64,000 nucleotides of DNA from Erythrobacter litoralis (lineage in GTDB: Bacteria; Pseudomonadota; Alphaproteobacteria; Sphingomonadales; Sphingomonadaceae). The notes under the pieces were generated by a model. The model did not search any database, was not told the DNA's origin, and saw only the letters and a program-made list of their open reading frames with translations. This document shows, in pieces, positions 36,792 through 46,985 of the stretch (positions are counted from its first letter, which is position 1; each line of letters begins with the position of its first letter). Location: NCBI RefSeq assembly GCF_029760855.1, contig NZ_SOSI01000003.1, positions 1 through 64,000 on the forward strand, written 5' to 3'. The translations under genes were made by a program, and so were the position numbers.

Positions 36792-37388
36792 GTGAATACC
36801 AAGGTGACTCAAGGCGGATCGCCGAAGCTGATCCTCGCCTCGGCCAGTCCGCGACGCCGCGAATTGCTCGGCCGGCTCGGCGTAACGCCCGCTGGAATTT
36901 CCCCCGCCGATATCGACGAAATGCCGCACAAGGCCGAACTACCGCGCGACTATGCTAAACGCATGGCGCGCGAGAAAGCCGAAGCTGTCGTATCGGACGA
37001 TGGCTATGTGCTGGCAGGCGACACGGTAGTCGCAGCCGGTCGCCGGATTTTACCCAAAGCGGAGGACGAAGCCACTGCGCGGCGCTGTCTCGAATTGCTT
37101 TCCGGTCGCCGTCACACGGTCCTTTCCGCCATCGCCCTGCGCGCGCCGGATGGCACGTTGTGCGAGCGATTGAGTGAAACGGTCGTCATATTCAAACGGC
37201 TCGCCGCTCAGGAAATCGACGCATACATCACGTCGGGCGAATGGGACGGGAAGGCAGGGGGATACGCCATTCAGGGTATCGCCGAAGGCCTAATACGGCG
37301 CATACAGGGCAGCCATTCCGCGGTCGTGGGCCTCCCTCTCTACGAAACACGAACGCTGCTGAAGGCCGCAGGATTTGCACTTGCCTGA
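36792..37388 (+). CDS. maf: Maf family nucleoside-triphosphate pyrophosphatase
   Basis: 198 residues from GTG 36792; GTG 36804 is an alternative. Maf proteins hydrolyse noncanonical or canonical NTPs (dTTP/UTP or modified bases). Motifs: LILASASPRRRELLGRLG, the catalytic Asp in LAGDTVV, RHTVLSAIAL and GKAGGYAIQG. It overlaps the RNase gene by 8 nt. Confidence 0.93.
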   Translation: MNTKVTQGGSPKLILASASPRRRELLGRLGVTPAGISPADIDEMPHKAELPRDYAKRMAREKAEAVVSDDGYVLAGDTVVAAGRRILPKAEDEATARRCLELLSGRRHTVLSAIALRAPDGTLCERLSETVVIFKRLAAQEIDAYITSGEWDGKAGGYAIQGIAEGLIRRIQGSHSAVVGLPLYETRTLLKAAGFALA

Positions 37389-38355
37389 ATGGCTGATCGA
37401 GCGCGGGATCGGAGAGGATCGCGCGCTGCTGTTCGATGGTGATAAGCCCATCGCGGCCAAACTGCGCTGGCCGGGCGACCTCACGGCAGGCCGGATCGTG
37501 AATGCGAAACTGGTCGGAAAACCGGCGGGCTCGCGGCGGGGCATCGCTCGATCCGAATGCGGCAAGAATATACTGCTCGACCGCATCCCACCCGGCTTTA
37601 CCGAAGGTGCCGAAATCCGTGTTCAGATACGCCGCGACTCCATTGCGGAGCGGGGCCGGTTGAAACGGCCACAGGGGCGTGTCGTCGCAAGAGAAAACGA
37701 AGTGAAAGATCGCTCTGACGCTCCACTCGATCCTTTCGGGACGGGCCGGACGGTCAGATGCTTCCCGCATGACATCTGGAATGATGTCTTCATCTCTGCC
37801 TGGTCGGGCGAAATCGCATTTTCCGGGGGCGCGCTGCTGTTCAGCCCCACCCCTGCGATGACGGTCATCGATATCGATGGCGACCTCGACCCCGAAACGC
37901 TGGCACGCCGAGCCGTCCATCCTATCGCGCGCGGTCTCGACCTTCTCGACATAGGTGGGCAGGTCGGCATCGACTTCCCCTCTTTCGAAAAGCGGAGCGC
38001 GCGGCAGGAGATCGATGAGGCCCTCGGCGAAGCGCTCGCGGACCGCAGGGTCGAGCGGACGGCAATGAACGGCTTCGGCTTCGTCCAACTGGTATCTCGG
38101 CTCGAAGGGCCGTCCATCCTCCAGCGGCTGGCCTCGCATCCCGCCGCTGCCGCCGCGCGGCTGGCGCTGCGGCGCGCTGAGTTGCTGGATGGACCGGGCA
38201 CCACGCTACTGACCGTCCATCCTTCGGTTTCCGCAAAGTTCGATCCTGCTTGGATCGTCGAACTGGAACGTCGCACTGGCCGACCCGCGCGGATCAAGAC
38301 GGACGCAAATCTTGCGCTGGAGGCATCCGCTGCCCAAATTGTTTCGCATGAGTAA
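37381..38355 (+). CDS. ribonuclease E/G family protein (short)
   Basis: 324 residues from TTG 37381. The sequence resembles the catalytic half of RNase E/G but is short, without an evident S1 domain, zinc-link or scaffold. VIDIDGDLD may supply the metal-binding Asp and RLEGPSILQRL resembles RNase G. In Sphingomonadales this gene usually follows maf. A TTG at 37375 would add two residues; no ATG is near. It overlaps maf and yacG by 8 nt each. Confidence 0.78.
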   Translation: MPEWLIERGIGEDRALLFDGDKPIAAKLRWPGDLTAGRIVNAKLVGKPAGSRRGIARSECGKNILLDRIPPGFTEGAEIRVQIRRDSIAERGRLKRPQGRVVARENEVKDRSDAPLDPFGTGRTVRCFPHDIWNDVFISAWSGEIAFSGGALLFSPTPAMTVIDIDGDLDPETLARRAVHPIARGLDLLDIGGQVGIDFPSFEKRSARQEIDEALGEALADRRVERTAMNGFGFVQLVSRLEGPSILQRLASHPAAAAARLALRRAELLDGPGTTLLTVHPSVSAKFDPAWIVELERRTGRPARIKTDANLALEASAAQIVSHE

Positions 38356-38539
38356 GACGCTCCGCCCCTGCCCCATCTGCAAGAAACCGCGCAGCGAGGA
38401 ATTTACACCATTCTGTTCGCAGCGCTGCCGCGACCGCGACCTCGCGCGGTGGTTCGGCGATGGCTACGCGGTTGCCGGCCGCCCCGCCCTGCCCGAAGAA
38501 ATCGCGGCCGAGGTTACCGGGGCAAACGAAGGCGACTGA
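38348..38539 (+). CDS. yacG: DNA gyrase inhibitor YacG (zinc-binding)
   Basis: 63 residues. Four-cysteine zinc site: Cys8, Cys11, Cys23 and Cys27 in CPIC...FCSQRC. YacG binds GyrB and inhibits gyrase in E. coli. FCSQRCRDRDLARWFGDGYAV is the family core. Starts ATG 38348, overlapping the RNase gene. An 89-nt gap to tRNA-Phe follows. Confidence 0.93.
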   Translation: MSKTLRPCPICKKPRSEEFTPFCSQRCRDRDLARWFGDGYAVAGRPALPEEIAAEVTGANEGD

Positions 38540-38629
38540 ATTAGCCCCTTGCCAAGCGCGAGTGCCTTCGCCATAGGCGCGCACTCATTGCTTGCCGGGC
38601 CTTTCGAGGTCCGCCTTTCGAAGCGATGT

Positions 38630-38704
38630 GCCCGGGTAGCTCAGTGGTAGAGCAGACGACTGAAAATCGTCGTGTCGGTGGTTCGACTCCGCCCCTGGGC
38701 ACCA
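38630..38704 (+). tRNA. tRNA-Phe (GAA)
   Basis: 75 nt with encoded CCA (38702-38704). The acceptor stem GCCCGGG pairs with CCTGGGC (one G-U). The anticodon stem GACGA/TCGTC surrounds the loop CTGAAAA, with anticodon GAA at 38662-38664, reading Phe. The T arm GGTTCGACTCC is canonical. An encoded CCA and a clear loop make this secure. Confidence 0.96.
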
Positions 38705-38767
38705 CCTTTTCTCCATTATCGGCCAGGCCGCATTGCCAGACTGGCTTGAAACGCTATCGCTGCGGAA

Positions 38768-40060
38768 ATGGAACATGGATCTGCCCCGCTCTCACCGTTT
38801 GACATAGCATCACTGCTTGTCGTTGCCTCGGCATTGCTCGGCTGGTTCAATCATAAGGTTCTGAAGCTTCCCCATGTCATCGGCCTGACGATCATGGGGG
38901 CGCTGGCTGCAATCGTCCTGATGCTCGCCAATGCGCTCGTCCCCGGAATTACGCTCGACAATTGGGTTGCCGATACCTTGCAGCGGCTCAACTTTACCGA
39001 AACCCTGCTTCAGGGAATGCTGAGTTTCCTGCTTTTCGCGGGCGCCCTTCATGTGGATCTGGATCGCCTGAAAAGCGCGTGGCTGCCTGTTCTTTTGCTG
39101 TCGACGGTAGGCGTTGTCGTTTCGACCGTGCTTGTTGGCGGCGCCATGCTGCTGATCGGATCGTTTCTTTCGCTGCCCGTCGCACCGATCTGGTATTTCG
39201 TTTTCGGCGCGCTGATCGCTCCGACCGATCCGGTATCGGTACTGGGCGTTTTGAAAGAGGAGAACGTGCCCCCTTCCCTCCAAAGCGCGGTCGCAGGGGA
39301 GAGCCTGTTCAATGACGGCGTGGGAATCGTCGTATTTACGATCCTGTTCGGTGCCGCTGTGACCGGCGCCGACTTCTCCATATCCGAAGGAGCGCGCCTT
39401 TTCGCCATCGAGGCAGGGGGCGGGGTTGCTATCGGGTTGCTGTTCGGCTGGATCGGCTACCGTGCGCTCGCCAGCATGGACGAATATGTCCTCGAAGTTC
39501 TCATCACCCTGGCGGTCGTGATGGGTGGATATGCCCTTTGCTCGAACCTGCACATATCGGGTCCTCTGGCGATGGCCGTGGCGGGTTTGCTGATCGGCAA
39601 TCAGGGCGTGACTTACGCGATGAGCGACGTAACGCGCGACTATGTCATCAAGTTCTGGGAGCTGGTCGACGAGCTTTTGAATTCGATACTCTTCTTGCTT
39701 ATTGGCCTTGAAATGATTGCACTGGTTCCCGGGTTCGAGGACGCGGCGTTCGGCATTCTCGCCATCCCGATTACGCTCGCAGCCCGGGCTATCGGCATCG
39801 CCGTTTCGACGAAGGTCATTCCCGCGGCACGGTTGCAGCAACGAGGTGCGGCGCGGGTGCTGTGGTGGGGCGGCCTTCGCGGCGGCATATCCATCGCGCT
39901 CGCCCTGTCTCTGCCGCCAGGCGAAACCCGCGAACTCATCCTCGCCGCGACGTTCGCCGCCGTCCTGTTCAGCGTGCTCGTCCAACGGGCGACGTTGGGC
40001 AAACTGATCGCGAAATTGAAAGACGACCATGCGCCCGCGGTCGAAGGGAACGGAGCCTGA
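38768..40060 (+). CDS. CPA1-type sodium/proton antiporter
   Basis: 430 residues, about 12 membrane helices. The family motif FNDGVGIVVFTI (after GESL) carries the ion-binding Asp of CPA1 antiporters; APTDPVSVLGVLKE is also typical. Cytoplasmic pH and Na+ homeostasis is the usual role. The start ATG 38768 is 63 nt after tRNA-Phe; the end converges on the GNAT gene. Confidence 0.9.
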   Translation: MEHGSAPLSPFDIASLLVVASALLGWFNHKVLKLPHVIGLTIMGALAAIVLMLANALVPGITLDNWVADTLQRLNFTETLLQGMLSFLLFAGALHVDLDRLKSAWLPVLLLSTVGVVVSTVLVGGAMLLIGSFLSLPVAPIWYFVFGALIAPTDPVSVLGVLKEENVPPSLQSAVAGESLFNDGVGIVVFTILFGAAVTGADFSISEGARLFAIEAGGGVAIGLLFGWIGYRALASMDEYVLEVLITLAVVMGGYALCSNLHISGPLAMAVAGLLIGNQGVTYAMSDVTRDYVIKFWELVDELLNSILFLLIGLEMIALVPGFEDAAFGILAIPITLAARAIGIAVSTKVIPAARLQQRGAARVLWWGGLRGGISIALALSLPPGETRELILAATFAAVLFSVLVQRATLGKLIAKLKDDHAPAVEGNGA

Positions 40061-40070
40061 CTTCCGATCG

Positions 40071-40658
40071 CTAAAGCGCGCCGATCCAGAATTGCATCGT
40101 ATGGTCCGCGGTCTCATCGCCGCCATGCTCGTCCCATTCGAGCGTCATCGTGAGATCGTCGATCGGTGTGTATCCGCGTCGCTGCCAGAAACCGTCGAGC
40201 GGTCGATAATCGTCGGGCCGTAGCGGGTGGTCGTCTTCGCGAACAACCGCGCAAAACGTGGCTTGAGTTGCACCTGCCTCTCGCCCAGCTTTCTCACGCT
40301 CGTCGAAAAAACGGTGGCCGATGCCCTGCCCTCGACATTCCCTCAGCAACACGCTTTCGCCGAAATAAAACAGGCTAGACAGATCGTATCCACGCTTCTC
40401 GAACAAGTCGCCGAGGTTGGGACGGTATTCCTTTAGGGGGCAGCAGGTCGCCGCGCCGACGAGCCGGTCGTGCGCATAGGCTGCAACTAGTACAGAACCG
40501 GGCGCGTTTGCGAATTGGGCGAGATAGTCTCGCTCGTATTCGATATCTCCGGCGTACAGGTACGGATAATCTTCAAACACCGCAATGCGCAGGAAAGCAA
40601 GCGCGTCGAGTTGCGCGCGCAGTTCACTACCCTGCAGTCGCCTGATTTCTACCCCCAT
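40071..40658 (-). CDS. GNAT family N-acetyltransferase
   Basis: 195 residues from ATG 40658 (MGVEIRRLQGS). A GNAT fold is suggested by FGESVLLRECRGQGIGHRFFDER, with the acetyl-CoA loop RGQGIG near residue 117, and by EDYPYLYAGD at the N-terminus. Substrate unknown; relatives acetylate small amines or other metabolites. It lies between the antiporter and purC, on the opposite strand, with a 146-nt divergent gap to purC. The open frame upstream adds 12 codons of low plausibility. Confidence 0.82.
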   Translation of the reverse strand: MGVEIRRLQGSELRAQLDALAFLRIAVFEDYPYLYAGDIEYERDYLAQFANAPGSVLVAAYAHDRLVGAATCCPLKEYRPNLGDLFEKRGYDLSSLFYFGESVLLRECRGQGIGHRFFDEREKAGREAGATQATFCAVVREDDHPLRPDDYRPLDGFWQRRGYTPIDDLTMTLEWDEHGGDETADHTMQFWIGAL

Positions 40659-40804
40659 GGCGGTTGCCCTATAAGTAAACCTTTCGCAGGGCAATTGCCT
40701 TGATCGCGGGTGTTATGTATTGGCGCAACAACGCCCCGGGCTTCGCGGATCGACCGATCCCGGCTGCCGGGGCGCAGATGTTTCCCCCGAAGGATTGCAG
40801 GCCC

Positions 40805-41611
40805 ATGGCACGTCGCCGACAGATTTACGAAGGCAAAGCCAAAATCCTTTACGAGGGCCCCGAACCGGGCACGATCATCCAGTATTTCAAGGACGATGCC
40901 ACCGCCTTCAACGCACAGAAGAAGGGCACGATCAACGGCAAGGGCGTGATCAACAACCGCATCAGCGAGTATGTGTTCACCCGTCTCAGTCACATCGGCA
41001 TCCCCACCCATTTCATCCGCCGCCTCAATATGCGCGAGCAGTTGGTGCGGCAGGTCGAGATCATTCCCTTGGAAGTGGTGGTGCGCAACGTAGCGGCCGG
41101 ATCGCTCAGCAAGCGGCTCGGCATCGAAGAAGGCGAGGTGCTGCCGCACACGCTCATCGAATATTGCTACAAGGACGACAGCCTCGGCGATCCAAAGGTT
41201 TCCGAGGAAGAGATCGCCTGCTTCAACTGGTGTAGCCACGAAGAGATGCAGGACATGTCTTCGATGGCGATCCGCATCAACGATTTCCTATCGGGCATGT
41301 TCAGCGCGATCGACATTCGGCTGGTCGACTTCAAGCTCGAATTCGGGCGCATTTGGGATGGCGACTATGCCCGTGTGATCTTGGCGGACGAGATCAGCCC
41401 CGACGGCTGCCGCCTGTGGGATATCAATACCAACGAGAAGCTCGACAAGGACCGCTTCCGCCGTGACATGGGCGGCGAAAGCGAAGCCTATCAGGAAGTG
41501 GCCCGCCGCCTCGGCCTTCTGCAGAACGAGGATAACGGTCCAGGGGAAGTGCTCGACATGAATGCTCATCGTGGCAGGCTGCGAGCATCGGTAAAACCGA
41601 CGAAGAAATAA
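40805..41611 (+). CDS. purC: phosphoribosylaminoimidazole-succinocarboxamide synthase
   Basis: 268 residues. It joins CAIR and aspartate to SAICAR in purine synthesis. Conserved: [13 protein letters not shown] (ATP loop), [32 protein letters not shown]-type [17 protein letters not shown], and DFKLEFGR with the DEISPD metal/ATP site. ATG 40805 is the first residue of the family match. purS and purQ lie 5 kb downstream with two unrelated genes between. Confidence 0.96.
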   Translation: MARRRQIYEGKAKILYEGPEPGTIIQYFKDDATAFNAQKKGTINGKGVINNRISEYVFTRLSHIGIPTHFIRRLNMREQLVRQVEIIPLEVVVRNVAAGSLSKRLGIEEGEVLPHTLIEYCYKDDSLGDPKVSEEEIACFNWCSHEEMQDMSSMAIRINDFLSGMFSAIDIRLVDFKLEFGRIWDGDYARVILADEISPDGCRLWDINTNEKLDKDRFRRDMGGESEAYQEVARRLGLLQNEDNGPGEVLDMNAHRGRLRASVKPTKK

Positions 41612-41683
41612 AAGGTTAGAGTTCGTCCGATCGGCTCTTGTCTGTTTGCCTGCTTTGCGCATTATGCGATCAGGGGGACAGAT

Positions 41684-43726
41684 ATGACTTTCATGAGAAC
41701 ATTCGCAGTGGTCTTGGTGCTCGCTGCGCCCGCATCAGCGCTATCGCAAGAAAGAGAGATTTCGCGCGGCCCCGTTCCCGAATGGGCAGACGAATCCGAA
41801 CTTCTGCCCGTTCCAGCGGATGCGTCCGGCCTCATCTTCATTCGTCGCCAAGACACTCTTGTTCACCTTTCCGAGACGACCCAGCATACGTTCTCATCAA
41901 GCCGTATAGCCATCCTGAACCCTCAAGCGCTACAAATTGGCAACATCGCTCTCGCATGGAACCCTGCTGCGGGAGATCCGATCGTTCACCGGCTTGTCGT
42001 TCACCGTTCGGGCGAAACGATTGACGTGTTGGAAGCTTCGCAATTTAAGATACTTCGCCGCGAGGACAATCTTGAGCAGGCAACGCTGGACGGTATTCTG
42101 ACCGCGTCCCTGCAAGTGCCCGATCTGCGCGTCGGCGACGAACTTGAACTCGCTTATACCGTCCCGTCGAACGATCCCACACTCGGGGCCACGAATTTCG
42201 GCATTCTTGCCATCGCGGACAGTCCACCATCAGGTCGTATTCGCCTTGGATTGAATTGGGTCGAAGGTCAGAAACCGGATATTTCTGTCCCGGAGGGCCT
42301 TCGATCTTACGTGACCGAAGGCGACCGAAGGCTGGACATCGTGGCGAACGATGCGCCTGTTGCAACGGCGCCTGCTTTTGCACCACCGCGCTATTTTATG
42401 CACCGCATCGCCGAATACAGCGATTTTTCCACCTGGCGCGAAGTTTCGGCACGATTCAACGATCTGTTTGTCGAAGCCACTCAAATCGACCCTACATCGC
42501 CAGTACGCATCGAAGCCGAACGCATTGCAAGCCAGCATACCTCGGCGAAAGATGGCGCACAGGCAGCGCTCGAACTGGTTCAGAACCAGGTACGCTACGT
42601 CTATGTCGGACTGAACGGCGGAAATTATTCTCCGGCAGATGCGAACACCACTTGGGAGCGCCGTTACGGGGACTGCAAGGGTAAGACCGCGCTGCTTTTG
42701 GCCTTGCTTGCCGAACTTGATGTGCCCGCGCGTGCTGTCCTCGTCCAGAATGCCGCGATGGATGACGGGATGGACGAGCGCCTGCCCAGTCCGGGTCATT
42801 TCGACCATGTATTGGTGCAGGCGGACATCGAGGGCGAAACCTACTGGCTCGATGGAACGCTTCCTGCTGTTGCCGCCATGAGCATTGAGCCCGTCCACCC
42901 CTACCGATACGTCCTACCGCTTGCTGATGCAGGATCGGACTTGGTGCGGATACCCGCCACTCCGCATGTGCTACCGGAAGAAATGGGTTTGTTCGAGATC
43001 GATGCCCGAGCTGGCTTCGACGAACCTGCGAGGATAAAGAGCGTATCCGTACGTCGAGGGCTGGCTGGTCTTATCGAATACATGCAATATTCGTCTGTAG
43101 CGCCGAACCAACTGGAAGCCGGATTGAAACAATCTCTCGTCGGCGAAGTCTGGAACCGTATTGAGAGCGTATCCTACCGTTACGACGTTGATACCCAAGC
43201 GAGCATCTTGACCATCGAGGGCACCGGTCCGGTAGATTGGGAAGACGAAGGCAGGGGATCTTACGATCTTACCTTACCGGGAGGTGGCTTCAGCCCCCCG
43301 CCGCGGAGGGTTCGACCGGAGGAACAGGACCAAACAGCACCGTTCTACACCGAGCCCGGTTACAGTTGCCATGCTACGACAGTGCGGCTCCCGGAAGGAA
43401 CCGATCTGGACAATTGGGGCTTCAACACGACTTACGATCAAATGCTGTTTGGACGTCTATATTATCGGATGATGGAAAAGCGCGACGATCACACAATACG
43501 CATGGTCCGCGGATCCCGAACCGAGCAACAGGAAATCTCTCCTGCAATAGCCGAGAAAGACAACGAGCGTCTTTCGAAGTTCGACAATTCCAAGGCTAAC
43601 ATCGTTTACGATCCTTCTCGAACAATGCGCGGGTGGGGCCGCCTTTCTCCAGTTCCCGCTACGTACGAAATCGATTGGACAGGCGTCGATGCTCCATGTT
43701 TGCCAGAGGACGTTCTGTCTGACTGA
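41684..43726 (+). CDS. DUF3857/transglutaminase-like exported protein
   Basis: 680 residues. Signal peptide about 1-22 (PASALSQE). The DUF3857 domain spans about 45-210 and a transglutaminase-like domain about 260-420 with RRYGDCKGKTALLLALLAEL holding the Cys (near 332) of a Cys-His-Asp triad, FDHVLVQADIEGETYWLDGTLP giving His and Asp. Function is unknown; it probably acts in the periplasm. Base composition is lower in GC than the flanking genes, suggesting more recent acquisition. It ends 108 nt before an M16 peptidase gene. Confidence 0.85.
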   Translation: MTFMRTFAVVLVLAAPASALSQEREISRGPVPEWADESELLPVPADASGLIFIRRQDTLVHLSETTQHTFSSSRIAILNPQALQIGNIALAWNPAAGDPIVHRLVVHRSGETIDVLEASQFKILRREDNLEQATLDGILTASLQVPDLRVGDELELAYTVPSNDPTLGATNFGILAIADSPPSGRIRLGLNWVEGQKPDISVPEGLRSYVTEGDRRLDIVANDAPVATAPAFAPPRYFMHRIAEYSDFSTWREVSARFNDLFVEATQIDPTSPVRIEAERIASQHTSAKDGAQAALELVQNQVRYVYVGLNGGNYSPADANTTWERRYGDCKGKTALLLALLAELDVPARAVLVQNAAMDDGMDERLPSPGHFDHVLVQADIEGETYWLDGTLPAVAAMSIEPVHPYRYVLPLADAGSDLVRIPATPHVLPEEMGLFEIDARAGFDEPARIKSVSVRRGLAGLIEYMQYSSVAPNQLEAGLKQSLVGEVWNRIESVSYRYDVDTQASILTIEGTGPVDWEDEGRGSYDLTLPGGGFSPPPRRVRPEEQDQTAPFYTEPGYSCHATTVRLPEGTDLDNWGFNTTYDQMLFGRLYYRMMEKRDDHTIRMVRGSRTEQQEISPAIAEKDNERLSKFDNSKANIVYDPSRTMRGWGRLSPVPATYEIDWTGVDAPCLPEDVLSD

Positions 43727-43834
43727 TCCTAGTTCGCTTGCTTCGCGGGAATATTCGGCAACAGTTCAGCGGCTTTCCGTCAGGCTTTTACTCTTGATGG
43801 CACACGTAAGGACTGAGCAATTAAATCCCTAATC

Positions 43835-46684
43835 ATGATGCCGAAGATCCTCTGCGGCTTGATCCTGCTTGGCTCGCCGCTTCAAGCGCAGCAAATCAAG
43901 CTCCCCGTCGACAGAGAGACGGCTTGGGGCACCCCCGTTAACGATATCGCGCCCGATCCGGCGGTGCGCTACGGCGTGCTGCCCAACGGGCTGCACTACG
44001 CAATCCTTCGCAACGAGCGGCCGCAGAACACCGTCAGCGTGCGCTTGGCCTTCGACGTCGGTTGGATCGACGAAGGCGAGGACGAACTCGGCCTCGCCCA
44101 CTTCATCGAGCACATGGCCTTCAACGGTTCGACCAACGTGCCCGAGGGCGAGATGGTCAAATTGCTGGAGCGAGAGGGGCTGGCTTTCGGAGCCGATACC
44201 AACGCATCGACCGGGTTCGAGGATACGGTCTACAAACTGGACCTGCCCCGCAGCGATCCGGCCTTGCTCGATACCGCCCTTATGCTTATGCGCGAAACCG
44301 CATCGGAGTTGACCATCTCCTCGGAAGCGGTGAACCGGGAACGCGGCGTGCTCGCATCCGAAACGCGCACCCGCAATTCCTATTCTTCCCGGCGAACGCG
44401 CGACTATCTGCACTTCATCGCGCCCGAAACGGTGTTTTCGAAGCAGTTTCGCAACCCCAAAGCTCCCGAGATCGTGGCGAATGCATCAGCGGATACGCTG
44501 CGCGATCTATACCGGTGCTTCTACCGGCCGGACAATGCCGTGCTGGTTGTCGTCGGCGATGTCGATACGGACGATATCGAACGGAAGATCGCGTCGCGGT
44601 TCGGGGACTGGCAGGCCGCGGACATGCCCATCGATCGAGTGGCGGAAGGTTCGATCGCACTCGCAAGGAATGCCGAGGCTGCGAACTTCGTCGATCCGGA
44701 CACCGAGTTCCTCGTCCAGATCGACCGCCTCTCGCCCTACCAAGCGCCGCAGGACACGGTGACCGATTTCCGCAGGCGCCTGCTGCGTTCGCTCGGACTG
44801 TCGATCTTCAACCGGCGGTTGGAGCGCATCAAGAACGGGAGCGACGCTCCGATCCTCGGCGGATCGGCCAGCGTCTCGGACCTGTTCGAACTCGCCGATA
44901 TCGCGAGCGTCAGCTTGCAGGCGCGAGAGGGCGAATGGCGACAGGCGATCGAAGTCGGGGAGCAGGAATTGCGCCGTGCAATCGAATTCGGTTTCACAGA
45001 CGCCGAACTCGCAGAACAGCTTGCCAATTTCGAGCTCGGCTTTCGTACTGCCGCGGAACAGGCCGGCGCCCGCCGAAACGCGGCACTTGCTTCCGGCTTG
45101 CTTGCCGCAGCGAAAAACGATCGCTTGTTCGTTACACCGCAAACCCGCCTCGATCTGTTCGAAGCCTTTCGTAGCGATATCGCGCTGTCTGATATCGATG
45201 CCGCCTTTGCCGAAGCGTTCAGGGATGGCGAGCCTTTAATCCACGTCAGCTCGAAAGAGCCGATTAAGGGCGGCCCCTCCGCCATCCTTGCGGCCTATAA
45301 AGCATCCGAGATACAGGCCGTGGCCCCGCCCGATATGTCGGATACCGCAGAGTTCGGTTACGAAAGCTTCGGAACGCCCGGCACGGTAATATCCGACCGG
45401 ACAGTCGAAGACCTCGGTTTCCGTGAACTTCGCTTCGCCAACGGCGTCCGCCTCAATTTGAAGCGCACCGATTTCGAAGAAGGCCGGGTACGGTACGCCG
45501 TCCGGATAGGCTCCGGGGCTTTGGCTATTCCCGATGACGCGATCGCCACGTCCATGCTTATGTCGTCGGCCATGGCGCAGGCCGGGCTCGGCAAGCACAG
45601 CCTGGATGAACTGCGGCGCATTTTCGCAGGCCGGAACGTCGATTTCGGCATCGGTTCGGGCAGCGACCGGTTCGGCGCGTCCGGCAGCACGACCATGGCC
45701 GATTTCGCTGCGCAGATGAATACGACGGCGGCCTACCTTACCGACCCTGGATACCGACCGGAGGCGCTCACCCGGTTTCGCGCGCTGTTGCCGCCCTATT
45801 TCGCGCGCGCCGACGCCACGCCGCAGGCCGTATCGTCCTTCGAAGTTCCGGCTTTGTTGACGGACGGCAATGCCCGTTTCGGCACGCCAGCGCGCGAGGC
45901 GCTCGAGGCGGTTACGCTCGACGACCTGCGCAATGCGATCGATCGGCAATTCGCAACTGCCCCTATCGAAATCGCGGTGGTGGGAGATATCGATGAGGCC
46001 GCAGTCATCGAAGCGGTAGCCCGAACCTTCGGCGCATTGCCGCTGCGCGAGAATACCTTGGGCGAGTTTCGTGAGGCGCGGCAGGCGCAGTTCACGCAAA
46101 GACGCGGCAAGGTCACGCTGACCCATGCGGGCGCCCCGGATCAGGCGCTGGCGCAGATCTACTGGCCGCTGACCGACGATAAGGACGCGCAGGAGGAAGC
46201 GATCGTCCGATTACTCGCTGAAGTGATGAGCCTCGAGCTTACCGACGAGATCCGCGAGACACTTGGTGCAACCTATTCGCCCTCGGCGTCATCCAACATG
46301 TCCGATACCTACGAAGGGTTCGGGACGTTCGGCGCATCCGCATTGGTCGCGCCCGAAGATGCCGACGCTGTGTTCGCGGCCATCGAAGAGATCGCCATGG
46401 AGCTTTCGCGCCGTGAGATAGACGACGATCTTCTGACACGGGCCCGCCGTCCCATGCTCGAGCGGCTGGCGCTTAGCAGGAAGGAAAACGGGTACTGGCT
46501 CGGGTTGTTAAGCGAAGCGCAGTTGCGTGCGGAAAGACTTGATCGTTACCGGACGTACGAGGCGCGCCTCCGCGCCGTCACTCCGACCATGCTGCGCTCC
46601 GCCGCCGAACGATGGCTGCGCCACGATGATGCCCTGCGGATCAAGATCGTCCATGAAAGCCTCGCGGCGGACACTGCGGATTGA
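43835..46684 (+). CDS. M16 family zinc metallopeptidase
   Basis: 949 residues with a signal peptide (about 1-18, LLGSPLQAQ). The active site is the inverted zinc motif HFIEH: His89, Glu92, His93, with a downstream glutamate in NRERGVLASE near residue 166-174. A second M16 domain (about 540-930) lacks the motif, as in dimer-type pitrilysins. It probably degrades peptides in the periplasm. The DUF3857 gene precedes it and purS follows after 67 nt; whether these two work together is unknown. Confidence 0.92.
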   Translation: MMPKILCGLILLGSPLQAQQIKLPVDRETAWGTPVNDIAPDPAVRYGVLPNGLHYAILRNERPQNTVSVRLAFDVGWIDEGEDELGLAHFIEHMAFNGSTNVPEGEMVKLLEREGLAFGADTNASTGFEDTVYKLDLPRSDPALLDTALMLMRETASELTISSEAVNRERGVLASETRTRNSYSSRRTRDYLHFIAPETVFSKQFRNPKAPEIVANASADTLRDLYRCFYRPDNAVLVVVGDVDTDDIERKIASRFGDWQAADMPIDRVAEGSIALARNAEAANFVDPDTEFLVQIDRLSPYQAPQDTVTDFRRRLLRSLGLSIFNRRLERIKNGSDAPILGGSASVSDLFELADIASVSLQAREGEWRQAIEVGEQELRRAIEFGFTDAELAEQLANFELGFRTAAEQAGARRNAALASGLLAAAKNDRLFVTPQTRLDLFEAFRSDIALSDIDAAFAEAFRDGEPLIHVSSKEPIKGGPSAILAAYKASEIQAVAPPDMSDTAEFGYESFGTPGTVISDRTVEDLGFRELRFANGVRLNLKRTDFEEGRVRYAVRIGSGALAIPDDAIATSMLMSSAMAQAGLGKHSLDELRRIFAGRNVDFGIGSGSDRFGASGSTTMADFAAQMNTTAAYLTDPGYRPEALTRFRALLPPYFARADATPQAVSSFEVPALLTDGNARFGTPAREALEAVTLDDLRNAIDRQFATAPIEIAVVGDIDEAAVIEAVARTFGALPLRENTLGEFREARQAQFTQRRGKVTLTHAGAPDQALAQIYWPLTDDKDAQEEAIVRLLAEVMSLELTDEIRETLGATYSPSASSNMSDTYEGFGTFGASALVAPEDADAVFAAIEEIAMELSRREIDDDLLTRARRPMLERLALSRKENGYWLGLLSEAQLRAERLDRYRTYEARLRAVTPTMLRSAAERWLRHDDALRIKIVHESLAADTAD

Positions 46685-46751
46685 GACGCTGCACGGCTTG
46701 CGTCCGCTTCAGGCACACGCCATAGGCGCGGGCGACGAAAGGCTGGCACCA

Positions 46752-46985
46752 ATGAAAGTTCGCGTTCTCGTTTCCCTCAAGCCCGGCGTGCTCGATCCGC
46801 AAGGCCGCGCCGTGCATCACGCACTCGAAGGATTGGGCTTCGACAGCGTTTCTGACGTTCGGATTGGCAGGACGATCGAACTCGAAGTGGCCGACGGCAC
46901 GAGCGACGCCGCACTGGAAGAAATGTGCGAAAAGCTACTCGCCAACACGGTGATCGAGAACTACCGGATCGAGAAGCTCGGCTGA
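46752..46985 (+). CDS. purS: phosphoribosylformylglycinamidine synthase subunit PurS
   Basis: 77 residues. Small subunit that bridges PurL and PurQ in the three-part FGAM synthase. The fold is recognisable from [21 protein letters not shown] and the C-terminal TVIENYRIE. Its stop overlaps the purQ start by 1 nt (TGATG). Confidence 0.95.
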   Translation: MKVRVLVSLKPGVLDPQGRAVHHALEGLGFDSVSDVRIGRTIELEVADGTSDAALEEMCEKLLANTVIENYRIEKLG